DNA of 64,000 bases from Paraburkholderia antibiotica (GTDB lineage: Bacteria > Pseudomonadota > Gammaproteobacteria > Burkholderiales > Burkholderiaceae), in the NCBI RefSeq assembly GCF_012927125.1, contig NZ_JABBFZ010000004.1, positions 1 to 64,000 on the forward strand. The letters are read 5' to 3'. The notes beneath the pieces were generated by a model. It worked only from the letters and a program-made list of their open reading frames with translations, made no database searches and was not told the origin of the DNA. This document shows positions 18,103 to 28,900 of this stretch, one piece after another; the stretch's first letter is position 1, and each line of letters starts with the position of its first letter. The translations under genes and the position numbers were made by a program.

Positions 18103-18474
18103 TTATCCGGCGGAACGCGCTTCGTAGGGCGCGCTCCATACCGGGCGGACTTCCATCTGGCCGTGCGCCGCTCCAGGACAACGAGATGCCCACGCGATCG
18201 CCGCGTCGAGGTTGGGCACCTCGATCAGGTAGTAGCCGGCAAGCTGCTCCTTCGAGTCGGAAAACGGTCCGTCGAGCACCTGCGGCTTGCCGTCGACGAG
18301 TCGCACCGTGGTCGCGGTGCCGCTATGCTGCAGCCGGTTGGCACCGACCAGCGCGCCCGCTTTCTGCAACGCCTCGGTGTACGCGTGATACGCGGCGACG
18401 CCTTGTTGCCGCTCGCTGTCGGTCATCTGGTTCCAGCGGGTTTCTTCCGAATAGATCATCAACAGGTATTGCAT
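18103..18474 (-). CDS. YCII/DGPF-domain protein, partner of the ECF42 sigma factor
   Basis: A 123-residue alpha-beta protein of the YCII superfamily with the DGPF signature in QVLDGPFSDSKEQLAGYYLI and the family start MQYLLMIYSEETRW. A strong GGAGG 5 nt upstream fixes the ATG at 18474, not the in-frame start at 18522. DGPF proteins are the usual targets and neighbours of ECF42 sigma factors; their enzymatic role is unknown. It precedes the sigma gene in one operon. Confidence 0.9.
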   Translation of the reverse strand: MQYLLMIYSEETRWNQMTDSERQQGVAAYHAYTEALQKAGALVGANRLQHSGTATTVRLVDGKPQVLDGPFSDSKEQLAGYYLIEVPNLDAAIAWASRCPGAAHGQMEVRPVWSAPYEARSAG

Positions 18475-18879
18475 GTGAGCCTCCGTCATGGGGTGAGGCG
18501 GTGAACGATATCGGTCCGCCACTTCAATGACGCGCGGGCCGCGTGTCGATGGACAGGGTATCGAAAAAAATTTCGGGCGGCGTGGTTGGGGATGGCTTGG
18601 CGTTGCGTGAACTGGGCGTTATACGAACCGGATGAGCTGCACGAACCTCATGAGCCGCGAGTCGACGCACTCATGGTAGTGCATTGAGCGGAGTGCAGGG
18701 CGGGGAGAGCACGGCGAGGAAAGCGCGGCGCGCGCCGACGGCGCAGGCGGGGCGAACCAGCGGGATGCGCGGGATCGGCGGAACTGCCCACGCGCCGCCC
18801 CCGACCAGTTACTTTCGGACACACTTCGTTGCGGATCGGAATATGGCCGCCTTCTACAATCGACACACGGAGAAAAAGC

Positions 18880-19059
18880 ATGATCAAAATTTTGTGTGTC
18901 GCCGCTCTTGCGGCCAGTCTGTCCGGATGTATCGTCGCGCCGCCGTATGGCTATGCGCCCGCGCCGGCCTACGGTTATGCGCCGACGTATTACGCGGCGC
19001 CGGTCGTCGATGTCGGAGTCGGCTTCGGTGGCGGTTACGGACGCGGCTGGCGTCGATAA
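18880..19059 (+). CDS. Small Tyr/Pro/Gly-rich lipoprotein
   Basis: A 59-residue protein with a lipoprotein signal peptide (MIKILCVAALAASLSGC; lipobox LSGC, Cys17). The mature part is a low-complexity chain of YGYAPAPAYGYAP and GFGGGYGRG repeats ending in WRR. It should be anchored in a membrane by Cys17. ACGGAG lies 6-7 nt upstream of the ATG. Similar tiny lipoproteins are common in Burkholderiaceae and have no known function. The 405 bp upstream of it hold no recognisable gene. Confidence 0.7.
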   Translation: MIKILCVAALAASLSGCIVAPPYGYAPAPAYGYAPTYYAAPVVDVGVGFGGGYGRGWRR

Positions 19060-19334
19060 ATCGCGCGGGCCATCGCGGGCCTGCCTGGTGCGTTCGACGT
19101 GCGCGTCGTGGCGGAGCTTTGTGCTTGAGCGGGATTGAGCCAGATTGAGCCCGCTTCAGCCTCATCGACGCGCGGCGATTCCGGTCGCCGCCTATTCATC
19201 CGCCCTTATCGTTCCCGTCTTCGGCTTTGCCATTCCGCTAACGGTGCATGGAGCCCCGAAGCCTTCTTCGCGCAGGCCGTCCCACGAACCGTGAGCGTGA
19301 CGGGAACGGCATCGCTGATCCAGGGAGAATCAAC

Positions 19335-19589
19335 ATGATAAAAAGGACGCGCGTTTCGCTCGTGCTGCTTGTACTGACCGCACTGAGTCCGCTCGCTCAC
19401 GCGAGCGTGGCGAGCGGCGCCCATACCTTCAAGAACGACGTGAAGACCGCCGGTCGGAACACCGGCCATGCGGTGCGCGATGCCACGCACGCGGTCGGTC
19501 ATGGCGTGAAATCGGCGGGGCACGCGGTGGCCGACGCGACCCGGCACGGCTATCACGCGACGAAAAAATTCGTGACCGGGCATGCCTGA
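19335..19589 (+). CDS. Small secreted His/Ala-rich protein
   Basis: An 84-residue protein with a signal peptide (RVSLVLLVLTALSPLAHA) and a mature part built of imperfect repeats of the form GHAVxDATxxxGH (residues 43-75), rich in His and Ala. The pattern suggests an amphipathic helix; metal binding through histidines is possible but not shown. GGGAG precedes the ATG at 19335. An upstream in-frame start at 19248 would remove the signal peptide from the N-terminus and is rejected. Confidence 0.65.
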   Translation: MIKRTRVSLVLLVLTALSPLAHASVASGAHTFKNDVKTAGRNTGHAVRDATHAVGHGVKSAGHAVADATRHGYHATKKFVTGHA

Positions 19590-20202
19590 CGTGCGTGATG
19601 CGGACGTCGGGTGTGCGACTTGAGGTCTCTGCTCGACCAGAGCCATTCGCGTGGCGCTCGCGCGAGCGCGACGATCGGCATGCCGAACTGGCCGGTGCCG
19701 AGTTCGGCGTGGCCGATGCCTCGGCCTTGATGATGGGCGGCGCAACGGAGGCCATCGCTAGCGAGTCGAAGCCGTCGATCGCGACGCCTATGCCGACCTG
19801 CGCGAGAATTCCGGGCTGGAATCGGCTCGACGGCGGGGCCTCCGCTGGCCCACGGCCGTACGCGCTTCGAGATGCTCGGCTTTTAACTCGAAGGTGACGG
19901 GCAGTGGCGTCTCACGGGTCATACGCCGCGTCAGTGGCCAGACGCCGCTTCGAGCCGGACGCAAATCACTATGCCGTAAGCGCAGGCCGTAGACCACATC
20001 GTTAGCGGTTTGCGCAACTGTGGCGCGAGTGCTCGAAGCGTCGAATGGGAGGCGACAAGGCGACGGCCGACCGGACAGACCCGCAACAGTCCCATAGCAG
20101 ACCGGCGGCATCGTGCAGAATGCTGTGATTCGGGCCGACGCCTTTACGCTGCCGCCACCGGCGCACGGGCCATAGCCTCGTCCAACCTCTTTCCTGCCTG
20201 CG
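19590..20202. other. Region without a recognisable gene
   Basis: About 610 bp between the small secreted protein and the TPR glycosyltransferase. Several short open frames exist on both strands but none shows a signal, a ribosome-binding site or a family motif that I recognise. It may contain the promoter of the adhesin-locus glycosyltransferase near its right end. Confidence 0.45.
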
Positions 20203-21990
20203 ATGACAGCATCCGATACACCGTTCTCGCGCCTCCAGCGTCGCCTCGCGCGAGGCGATCTGATCGCCGCGTCCCACGAGATTGCCGACTGGATGAAACG
20301 TCAGCCCGCCGATGCCGGCGCGTTGACCGCGCATGCCATCGTGCTGCGCGTGCTGGGCCGTTATCCGGAGGCGGCCGCGGCACTCGAATGCGCCGTTGCG
20401 ATCGCTCCGGAGTTCGCGCCGACGCTGGTCGAGCTGGCCCGCCTCGCGCGTCGCGACGGCCGGTTCGAGCAGGCCCTTGCATGGTACGAGCAGGCCCATC
20501 GCCACGCGCCCGACGAAACCGGCTGGTTCGAGGAGTGGTGCGAACTGCTGACGCGACTCGGACGCGCCGACTATGCTGCCGAAGTCGCGAGCGGCTGGTG
20601 CGAGCGGGAGCCGGCCTCGCCGCAAGCCTGGTTTCTGCTCGCACTGATCAGTCAGCAACGCGGTGCGTTGACGGCCGCGCTGGACGCCTATCAACGCGTC
20701 CGTGCGCTCGACCCGGATTATCCGATGCTGAGCAACAATCTGTCCGCGTTGCATATTTCGCTCGGCGATCACAAAGCCGCGCTGCGCTTTTGTGAGGACG
20801 CGATTCGTCGCGAGCCGAACTCCGCGTTGCCGTGGATCAATGCGGCGACCGCGTGGTTGCGGCGACGGCAACCGGAGAACGCGCTGCTCGCCGCGCAAAG
20901 GGCCTGCACGCTGTCGCCGGGTTCTGGGTCGGCGCTGCTTGCGCTGAGCAATACGCTGAAGGAGCTGCAGCGCCACGACGAAGCGTTGCAAGTCGTCACG
21001 CGGGCCGCGCAGATGGCGCCCAACGATGCCAAGGTGCAATGGTCGATCGCGATGCTGCAATTGCTGTTCGGCGACTATCCCCATGGCTGGTTGAATCACG
21101 AGGCGCGCTGGGCCGGTTCGCCTGAGTTGGAGCGAGCGTCGCAACCCGGCGACGACAGAAAATGGCGCGGCGAGAATCTGGCCGGCAAGACGCTGCTTGT
21201 GTGGGGCGAGCAGGGCTTCGGCGATGCGATCCAGTACGTGCGCTTCGTGCAGCAGATCGCCGCGCGAGTGCGCAGCGAGGGCGGCGATTTGACGTACTGC
21301 TGTTTTGCGCCGCTGCTGGCGTTGTTCGAGCGCATGCTTACACCGTATGGCGTGCGGGTGCTGCCCGAGGACATGCAGCCGTGGCCGCGGTTCGATTTTC
21401 ATCTGTCGGTGGGCAGTCTGCCGTTGGCGCTGGGCTGCACGCTCGACACGTTGCCGGCGCCGCGGCGCTACCTCGAACCCGATCCGGCGAAGCTGGCGAC
21501 GTGGCGCAACCGCCTGTCGAGGGACCGACGACTCAAGGTCGGGCTCGTGTGGAGCGGCAGTCGCACGCATCAGCGCAATCCGCTGCGCTCGGTGCCGCCC
21601 GCGTCATATGCGCAGACCTTTGCCGACCTGCCGGAGGTCGCGTTCTACAGCCTGCAAATCGATGGTGTGGCCGAGGTCCGCGAGATGGCCTCGGCCGGTC
21701 TGTCGTTGACGGATTACACTGGGGAACTCCACTCGTTCGACGACACGGCCGCGCTGATCGGCAATCTCGATGTCGTGATTACGGTCTGCACATCGCTCGC
21801 GCATCTATGCGGTGCGCTTGGCGTGCGCACGTGGTTGCTGCTCGACATCAATCCGCACTGGGCATGGATGCTGGCGCGTCGCGACAGTGCATGGTATCCG
21901 TCGTTGACGCTTTACCGGCAACAGCAGTACGAGGACTGGTCGCCGGTGCTGGCGCAGGTGCGCGCCGATCTGCTCGGGCTGCTGCCTTAG
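20203..21990 (+). CDS. TPR-containing glycosyltransferase-like protein
   Basis: A 595-residue cytoplasmic protein. Residues 1-300 are tandem tetratricopeptide repeats (for example EAAAALECAVAIAPEFAPTL, EQALAWYEQAHRHAPDE, ALDAYQRVRALDPDYPML). The C-terminal 290 residues resemble GT-B heptosyltransferase/OGT-like enzymes: KTLLVWGEQGFGDAIQYVRF, LKVGLVWSGSRTHQRNPLRS and NLDVVITVCTSLAHLCGALG, the last being a nucleotide-sugar-site pattern. TPR-glycosyltransferases of this type commonly modify large adhesins. It lies 960 bp upstream of the giant autotransporter on the same strand, which supports that role by context only. Confidence 0.82.
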   Translation: MTASDTPFSRLQRRLARGDLIAASHEIADWMKRQPADAGALTAHAIVLRVLGRYPEAAAALECAVAIAPEFAPTLVELARLARRDGRFEQALAWYEQAHRHAPDETGWFEEWCELLTRLGRADYAAEVASGWCEREPASPQAWFLLALISQQRGALTAALDAYQRVRALDPDYPMLSNNLSALHISLGDHKAALRFCEDAIRREPNSALPWINAATAWLRRRQPENALLAAQRACTLSPGSGSALLALSNTLKELQRHDEALQVVTRAAQMAPNDAKVQWSIAMLQLLFGDYPHGWLNHEARWAGSPELERASQPGDDRKWRGENLAGKTLLVWGEQGFGDAIQYVRFVQQIAARVRSEGGDLTYCCFAPLLALFERMLTPYGVRVLPEDMQPWPRFDFHLSVGSLPLALGCTLDTLPAPRRYLEPDPAKLATWRNRLSRDRRLKVGLVWSGSRTHQRNPLRSVPPASYAQTFADLPEVAFYSLQIDGVAEVREMASAGLSLTDYTGELHSFDDTAALIGNLDVVITVCTSLAHLCGALGVRTWLLLDINPHWAWMLARRDSAWYPSLTLYRQQQYEDWSPVLAQVRADLLGLLP

Positions 21991-22086
21991 TCGCGCGTGC
22001 ATGGGGCGCGTCGGGTCGGGTCGAGTCGCGCTGCGGCGGCGCAGCCATCCAGCAAGATCGTTAGCTATCCTGTCGATGATCGGCGT

Positions 22087-22161
22087 TCAGTCGTCGGGCT
22101 GCGGCTGCCGGTATAGACGCGCGACGCCGGGATACCACGGCGAATCGCCGCGCTCCTGCAA
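22087..22161 (-). pseudogene. C-terminal remnant of a second TPR-glycosyltransferase
   Basis: On the minus strand 24 codons before a TGA read LQERGDSPWYPGVARLYRQP and a short acidic end. This matches the characteristic C-terminus of TPR-glycosyltransferases; the intact gene at 20203-21990 has RRDSAWYPSLTLYRQQ in the corresponding place. A TAG lies directly upstream and no further homology is visible, so this is a decayed fragment in opposite orientation. Confidence 0.55.
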
Positions 22162-22439
22162 CTATTTTCGCGCGATCGCGTTGGCGAGAAGCTCGCCCGG
22201 TACGCGGATTGCCGGAGGAGCAGCCTCCTGGAGGGCACCGGCAGACCATCCTGGATCTTGCGCGCAATGGGTCTGCGCTCAGGGGTTTCTTATCGCGGGC
22301 TATTCATAAGAATCCAGGCAAGCCTACCCGATCCCAAGCCGATGACGTGTGCCGCGTGCCGGCACGCGTGAGTGCGGTGTCTGCCGCGATGACGATGTGC
22401 TGACCATCAAATCGGTTCGCCTGCGCGGCGCGCATTTTC

Positions 22440-22948
22440 GCGCTTTAGCCGTTTTCTTTCTAGGGGAATTCCTAATTAAACGCGATGAAATGCGCGCTCA
22501 CGACCTTGGCGTTCCGTTTCAATCACCTTATTCAAACAGGCGTCCAGTTTTTTAGAGCGGGGACTCGAAAATTTTATTGGCAACCGAGTGGCGAGATGAC
22601 CGGCGGGGGTATTTTTTTTGGTTGGTCTAATGAATTTGAAAGCCGGCAAAAAGGCGTGAATAGTTAAGCGAAACTTCAAATTACCGACCGAAAATCGTTA
22701 AATTTCATTAAATGTCGGTTTCAATAGGAAAAACATTATATTTTTCAATGACTTATCGCATTGAGAATTTGACGATATTTGACAAATTAGTTATCTCAAA
22801 TTTGCATTGTTTGGCAGTTTGAAAAAACTACCGACCATAGAATTCGTTCATCCGATCAAGCGCGTTCGATTCCGGTTCATATGATGGATCGGGAATTATT
22901 CTGAAAGAGACCTTCGGATCGATTAAGCGCGCACTTTAATAGAGATGT
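22440..22948 (+). promoter_or_regulatory. AT-rich leader of the giant adhesin gene
   Basis: The 500 bp before the adhesin gene are strikingly AT-rich compared with the rest of the window, with A/T runs such as TTATATTTTTCAATG and TTTGACAAATTAGTTATC. No gene is visible. Such tracts often bind H-NS-like silencers and hold several promoters, so regulated expression of the adhesin is likely. I could not define a transcription start. Confidence 0.45.
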
Positions 22949-22951
22949 GTG

Positions 22952-25900
22952 ATGAATAAGACATACCGCTCCATCTGGAACGAAGCGCTCGGCGCGTGGG
23001 TTGCCGCATCCGAGCTCGACTCCGCGCGCGGCAAGCCCAATCGTTCGGCAGTCGCCGCGAAGGGCGAGCGCGCCGGACCGAGCGTCGGCCTGCGTCTTCG
23101 TGTCATGAGTGCGCTTGTCGCGCTTGCGGCAGTGGGCGGGTATGCGTCGCCTGCCTATGCGGGCTACGGGATTTTCATCAATGACGGCACCGACGCCGCC
23201 TGTACCTGGACTTTCGACGCCGCTGGTGTATCGGTGATGGGCAACTACGGCGGCAGCAATCCGACGCCGCTCGGAGCGAACTCGATGTCGCTCGGCGGCC
23301 TGGGCGCTGCGACACCGGTGCCGACGGTCACGAACCTCGGCGGAGCGGCCTCGACGATGTGCGTCAGCACCGACAAGGCAACCCAAACCAACCGGGCGCT
23401 CTTTTACGGACCGTCGAGCGGTGTCGGGTCGAACTCGCTGTCGCTTGGCGGCGAGTTGTATGTGAACAGCGGCAATCTCGGTCTGGGCGGCGGCTCGTCG
23501 ACGGGCGCGATGCGCATCGGCAGTACGGCGACGCTGGCGGGCACGAGCGGCAGCAATGCGATTGCAATTGGCGCGGGCGCGGGCGCGACTGCAAGCGGTG
23601 ATAACTCCATTGCGGTGGGCACCGGCGCGGCGGCAAGCGCAGCCGGGGACGTCGCTGTCGGGGAAGGCGCGTCGGCGCAGGGTGGAACTGCCTTCTCAGC
23701 GACCGCCGTGGGTTTTGGTGCGAAGGCCAATGGCCAGGATGCGTCCGCGTTCGGCAATACGTCGCGTGCGGTAGCGAACTATGCGAGCGCGTTCGGCAAC
23801 TTCTCGTCGGCATCGGGGGCTAACTCGGTGGCCTTCGGGAATGCCGCGACTGCGTCCAATGCGGCAGCGACTTCTATCGGCAATTTCGCGACGGCGTCCG
23901 GGGTCGATTCCACAGCCATCGGGACGGGGGGGCAGTCGGGGACTTATGTCGGCCCGATTGCGTCGGGTGCGGGCGCCACGGCAATCGGCGGCAACACGAC
24001 GGTTGGCGCTGCCGCGGCTGCGTCCGACGCGATTGCAATCGGTGGACAGTCTTCCGTGGCAAGCGCGGCAACCTCGGGTATCGCGATTGGCCGTGGGGCA
24101 GCGACGACGGCCGCCTACGGTGTTGCCATGGGCGATGCGGCCAATGCGAGTGTTGCCGGATCGGTTGCCCTGGGCCAGAACGCGACGACGACGTCGACGC
24201 TGTCGGCGGTGACCGGCGGTACGGGAACGGTCAGCAACGCGACGATCGGCACGACGACGTACGGCACGTTTGCAGGCACGAGCTCGTCGGCCGGTGTGGT
24301 GAGCGTCGGCAAGCCCGGCGCCGAGCGTCGGATCCAGAACGTCGCAGCCGGACAGATCAGCGCTTCCAGTACCGATGCGATCAATGGCAGCCAGTTGTAT
24401 ACGGTTGCGAGTACGGTCGGCTCGAGTATCGCGAGTCTGTCGAGCTCGACGTCGACGGCGGTGGGTTCGTTGTCGACCGGTGTGAGCTCGCTGTCGACCG
24501 GATTGAGCACGACGAATAGCACGGTGAGCAGCCTGTCGAGCTCGACGTCGACGGCGGTGGGTTCGTTGTCGACCGGTGTGAGCTCGCTGTCGACCGGATT
24601 GAGCACGACGAATAGCACGGTGAGCAGCCTGTCGAGCTCGACGTCGACGGCAGTGGGATCGCTGTCGACGGGCGTGAGCTCGTTGTCGACTGGTTTGAGC
24701 ACGACGAATAGCACGGTGAGCAGCCTGTCGAGCTCGACGTCGACGGCAGTGGGTTCGTTGTCGACGGGTGTGAGCTCGTTGTCGACCGGTTTGAGCACGA
24801 CGAATAGCAAGGTGAGCAGCCTGTCGAGCTCGACGTCGACAGCGGAGGGTTCGTTGTCGACGGGGGTGAACTCGTTGTCGACGGGTCTGAGCACGACGAA
24901 TAGCACAGTGGGCAGTCTGTCGACGGGTGTGAGCTCGCTGTCGACCGGTTTGAGCACGACGAATAGCAACGTGAACAGTCTTTCGACGTCCACGTCGACG
25001 GGCCTGGCTTCGCTGTCGAGCTCGACGTCGACGACGGCCAGCTCGCTGTCGACGGGCGTGAGCTCGTTGTCGACCGGATTGAGCACGACGAATAGCAATG
25101 TGAGCAGCCTGTCGAGCTCGACGTCGACGGCGGTGGGTTCGTTGTCGACGGGTGTGAACTCGTTGTCGACTGGTTTGAGCACGACCAACAGCAATGTGAA
25201 CAGCCTTTCGACGTCGACGTCGACGGGCCTGGCTTCGCTGTCGAGCTCGACGTCGACGACGGCCAGCTCGCTGTCGACGGGCGTGAGCTCGTTGTCGACC
25301 GGATTGAGCACGACGAATAGCAATGTGAGCAGCCTGTCGAGCTCGACGTCGACGGCGGTGGGTTCGTTGTCGACGGGCGTGAGTTCGCTGTCGACTGGTT
25401 TGAGCACGACGAATAGCAACGTGAACAGCCTTTCGACGTCCACGTCGACGGGCCTGGCTTCGCTGTCGAGCTCGACGTCGACGACGGCCAGCTCGCTGTC
25501 GACGGGCGTGAGTTCGCTGTCGACTGGTTTGAGCACGACGAATAGCACGGTGGGCAGCCTGTCGAGCTCGACGTCGACGGCGGTGGGTTCGCTGTCGACG
25601 GGTGTGGGCTCGTTGTCGACTGGTTTGAGCACGACGAATAGCACGGTGAACAGCCTGTCGAGCTCGACGTCGACGGCGGTGGGTTCGCTGTCGACTGGCC
25701 TCGGTTCGTTGTCGACCAGCGTGGGTTCCCTGTCGACCGGATTGAGCACGACGAACAACACGGTGAGCAGCCTGTCCAGTTCGGCGTCGACGGGCATCGC
25801 CAACTCCGTGCAATACGACAATCCGCAGCACACCAGCGTCACGCTGGGCGGCGTCGGTGCGACCACGCCGGTGACGCTCACGAACGTCGCGCCGGGCGTG

Positions 25901-28900
25901 AACCCGACGGATGCGGTGAACGTCAGTCAGCTGACGTCGCTGTCGTCGTCCTACTCGACGGGCGTGGGTTCGATCTCCACTTCAACGTCGACCAGCATCA
26001 GTTCGCTGTCGACGAGCTTGAGCACGACCAACAGCACGGTGGATAGCCTTTCGACGTCCACGTCGACGGGTCTGGCTTCGCTGTCGACCTCGACATCGAC
26101 GACGGCCAGCTCGCTGTCGACGGGTGTGGGCTCGTTGTCGACTGGTTTGAGCACGACGAACAGCACGGTGGATAGCCTTTCGACGTCCACGTCGACGGGT
26201 CTGGTGTCGCTGTCGACCTCGACCTCGACGACGGCCAGCTCGCTCTCGACGGGTGTGGGCTCGTTGTCGACTGGTTTGAGCACGACGAACAGCACGGTGG
26301 ATAGCCTTTCGACGTCCACGTCGACGGGTCTGGCTTCGCTGTCGACTTCGACGTCGACGACGGCCAGCTCGCTGTCGACGGGTGTGAGCTCGTTGTCGAC
26401 TGGTTTGAGCACGACGAACAGCACAGTGGATAGCCTTTCGACGTCCACGTCGACGGGTCTGGCGTCGCTGTCGACTTCGACCTCGACGACGGCCAGCTCG
26501 CTGTCGACGGGTGTGGGCTCGTTGTCGACTGGTTTGAGCACGACGAACAGCACGGTGGATAGCCTTTCGACGTCCACGTCGACCGGTCTGGCTTCGCTGT
26601 CGACTTCGACATCGACGACGGCCAGCTCGCTGTCGACGGGTGTGGGCTCGTTGTCGACTGGTTTGAGCACGACGAACAGCACAGTGGATAGCCTTTCGAC
26701 GTCCACGTCGACGGGTCTCGCCTCGCTGTCGACTTCGACGTCGACGACGGCCAGCTCGCTGTCGACGGGTGTCAGCTCGCTGTCGACCGGTCTGAGCACG
26801 ACGAACAGCACGGTGGATAGTCTTTCGACGTCCACGTCGACGGGTCTGGCCTCGCTGTCGACTTCGACGTCGACGACGGCCAGCTCGCTGTCGACGGGCG
26901 TCAGCTCGCTGTCGACCGGCCTGAGCACGACGAACAGCACGGTGGATAGTCTTTCGACGTCCACGTCGACGGGTCTGGCCTCGCTGTCGACTTCGACGTC
27001 GACGACGGCCAGCTCGCTGTCGACCAGCGTCAATTCGCTGTCGACCGGCCTGAGCACGACGAACAGCACGGTAGACAGCCTCTCGACGTCCACGTCGACG
27101 GCAGTGGGTTCGCTCTCGACGGGTGTGAGCTCGTTGTCGACTGGCCTGAGCACGACGAATAGCACGGTGGATAGCCTCTCGACCTCCACGTCGACCGGTC
27201 TGGCTTCGCTGTCGACCTCGACATCGACGACGGCCAGCTCGCTGTCGACGGGCGTCAGCTCGTTGTCGACCGGCCTGAGCACGACGAACAGCACGGTGGA
27301 TAGCCTTTCGACGTCCACGTCGACGGGTCTGGCGTCGCTGTCGACTTCGACCTCGACGACGGCCAGCTCGCTGTCGACGGGCGTGAGCTCGCTGTCGACT
27401 GGTTTGAGCACGACGAACAGCACAGTGGATAGCCTTTCGACGTCCACGTCGACGGGTCTCGCTTCGCTGTCGACCTCGACCTCGACGACGGCCAGCTCGC
27501 TGTCGACGGGAGTCAGCTCGTTGTCGACCGGCCTGAGCACGACGAACAGCACGGTGGATAGCCTCTCGACCTCCACGTCGACGGGGCTGGTGTCGCTGTC
27601 GACTTCGACGTCGACGACGGCCAGCTCGCTGTCGACGGGAGTCAGCTCGTTGTCGACCGGCCTGAGCACGACGAACAGCACGGTGGACAGCCTCTCGACC
27701 TCCACGTCGACGGCAGTGGGTTCGCTGTCGACGGGCGTGAACTCGCTGTCGACTGGCCTGAGCACGACCAACAGCACGGTGGATAGTCTTTCGACGTCCA
27801 CGTCGACCGGTCTGGCGTCGCTGTCGACTTCGACGTCAACGACGGCCAGCTCGCTGTCGACCAGCGTCAATTCGCTGTCGACCGGCCTGAGTACGACGAA
27901 CAGCACGGTAGATAGCCTTTCGACGTCTACGTCGACCGGTCTGGCGTCGCTGTCGACCTCGACGTCAACGACGGCCAGCTCGCTGTCGACGGGTGTCAGC
28001 TCGCTGTCGACCGGTCTGAGTACGACCAACAGCACGGTGGACAGCCTCTCGACGTCCACGTCGACGGCAGTGGGTTCGCTCTCGACGGGTGTGAGCTCGT
28101 TGTCGACTGGCCTGAGCACGACGAACAGCACGGTAGACAGCCTCTCGACGTCCACGTCGACGGCAGTGGGTTCGCTCTCGACGGGCGTGAACTCGCTGTC
28201 GACTGGCCTGAGCACGACCAACAGCACGGTGGATAGCCTCTCGACCTCCACGTCGACCGGTCTGGCTTCGCTGTCGACCTCGACATCGACGACGGCCAGC
28301 TCGCTGTCGACCAGCGTCAATTCGCTGTCGACCGGCCTGAGCACGACCAACAGCACGGTGGATAGCCTCTCGACGTCCACGTCGACGGGTCTGGCGTCGC
28401 TGTCGACTTCGACGTCGACGACGGCTAGCTCGCTGTCGACGGGCGTCAGCTCGTTGTCGACCGGCCTGAGCACGACCAACAGCACGGTGGACAGCCTCTC
28501 GACCTCCACGTCGACGGCAGTGGGTTCGCTGTCGACGGGCGTGAACTCGCTGTCGACTGGCCTGAGCACGACGAACAGCACGGTGGATAGTCTTTCGACG
28601 TCCACGTCGACGGGTCTGGCGTCGCTGTCGACTTCGACGTCGACGACGGCCAGCTCGCTGTCGACCAGCGTCAATTCGCTGTCGACCGGCCTGAGCACGA
28701 CCAACAGCACGGTGGATAGCCTCTCGACGTCCACGTCGACGGCAGTGGGTTCGCTCTCGACGGGCGTGAACTCGCTGTCGACTGGCCTGAGCACGACCAA
28801 CAGCACGGTGGACAGCCTCTCGACCTCCACGTCGACGGGTCTGGCCTCGCTGTCGACCTCGACGTCGACGACGGCCAGCTCGCTGTCGACCAGCGTCAAT

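Noticed and set aside
18525-18560. A TGTCGA hexamer near the YCII gene as an ECF42-type -35 element.
   Set aside because: It is on the wrong strand for the YCII-sigma operon and no matching -10 element follows.
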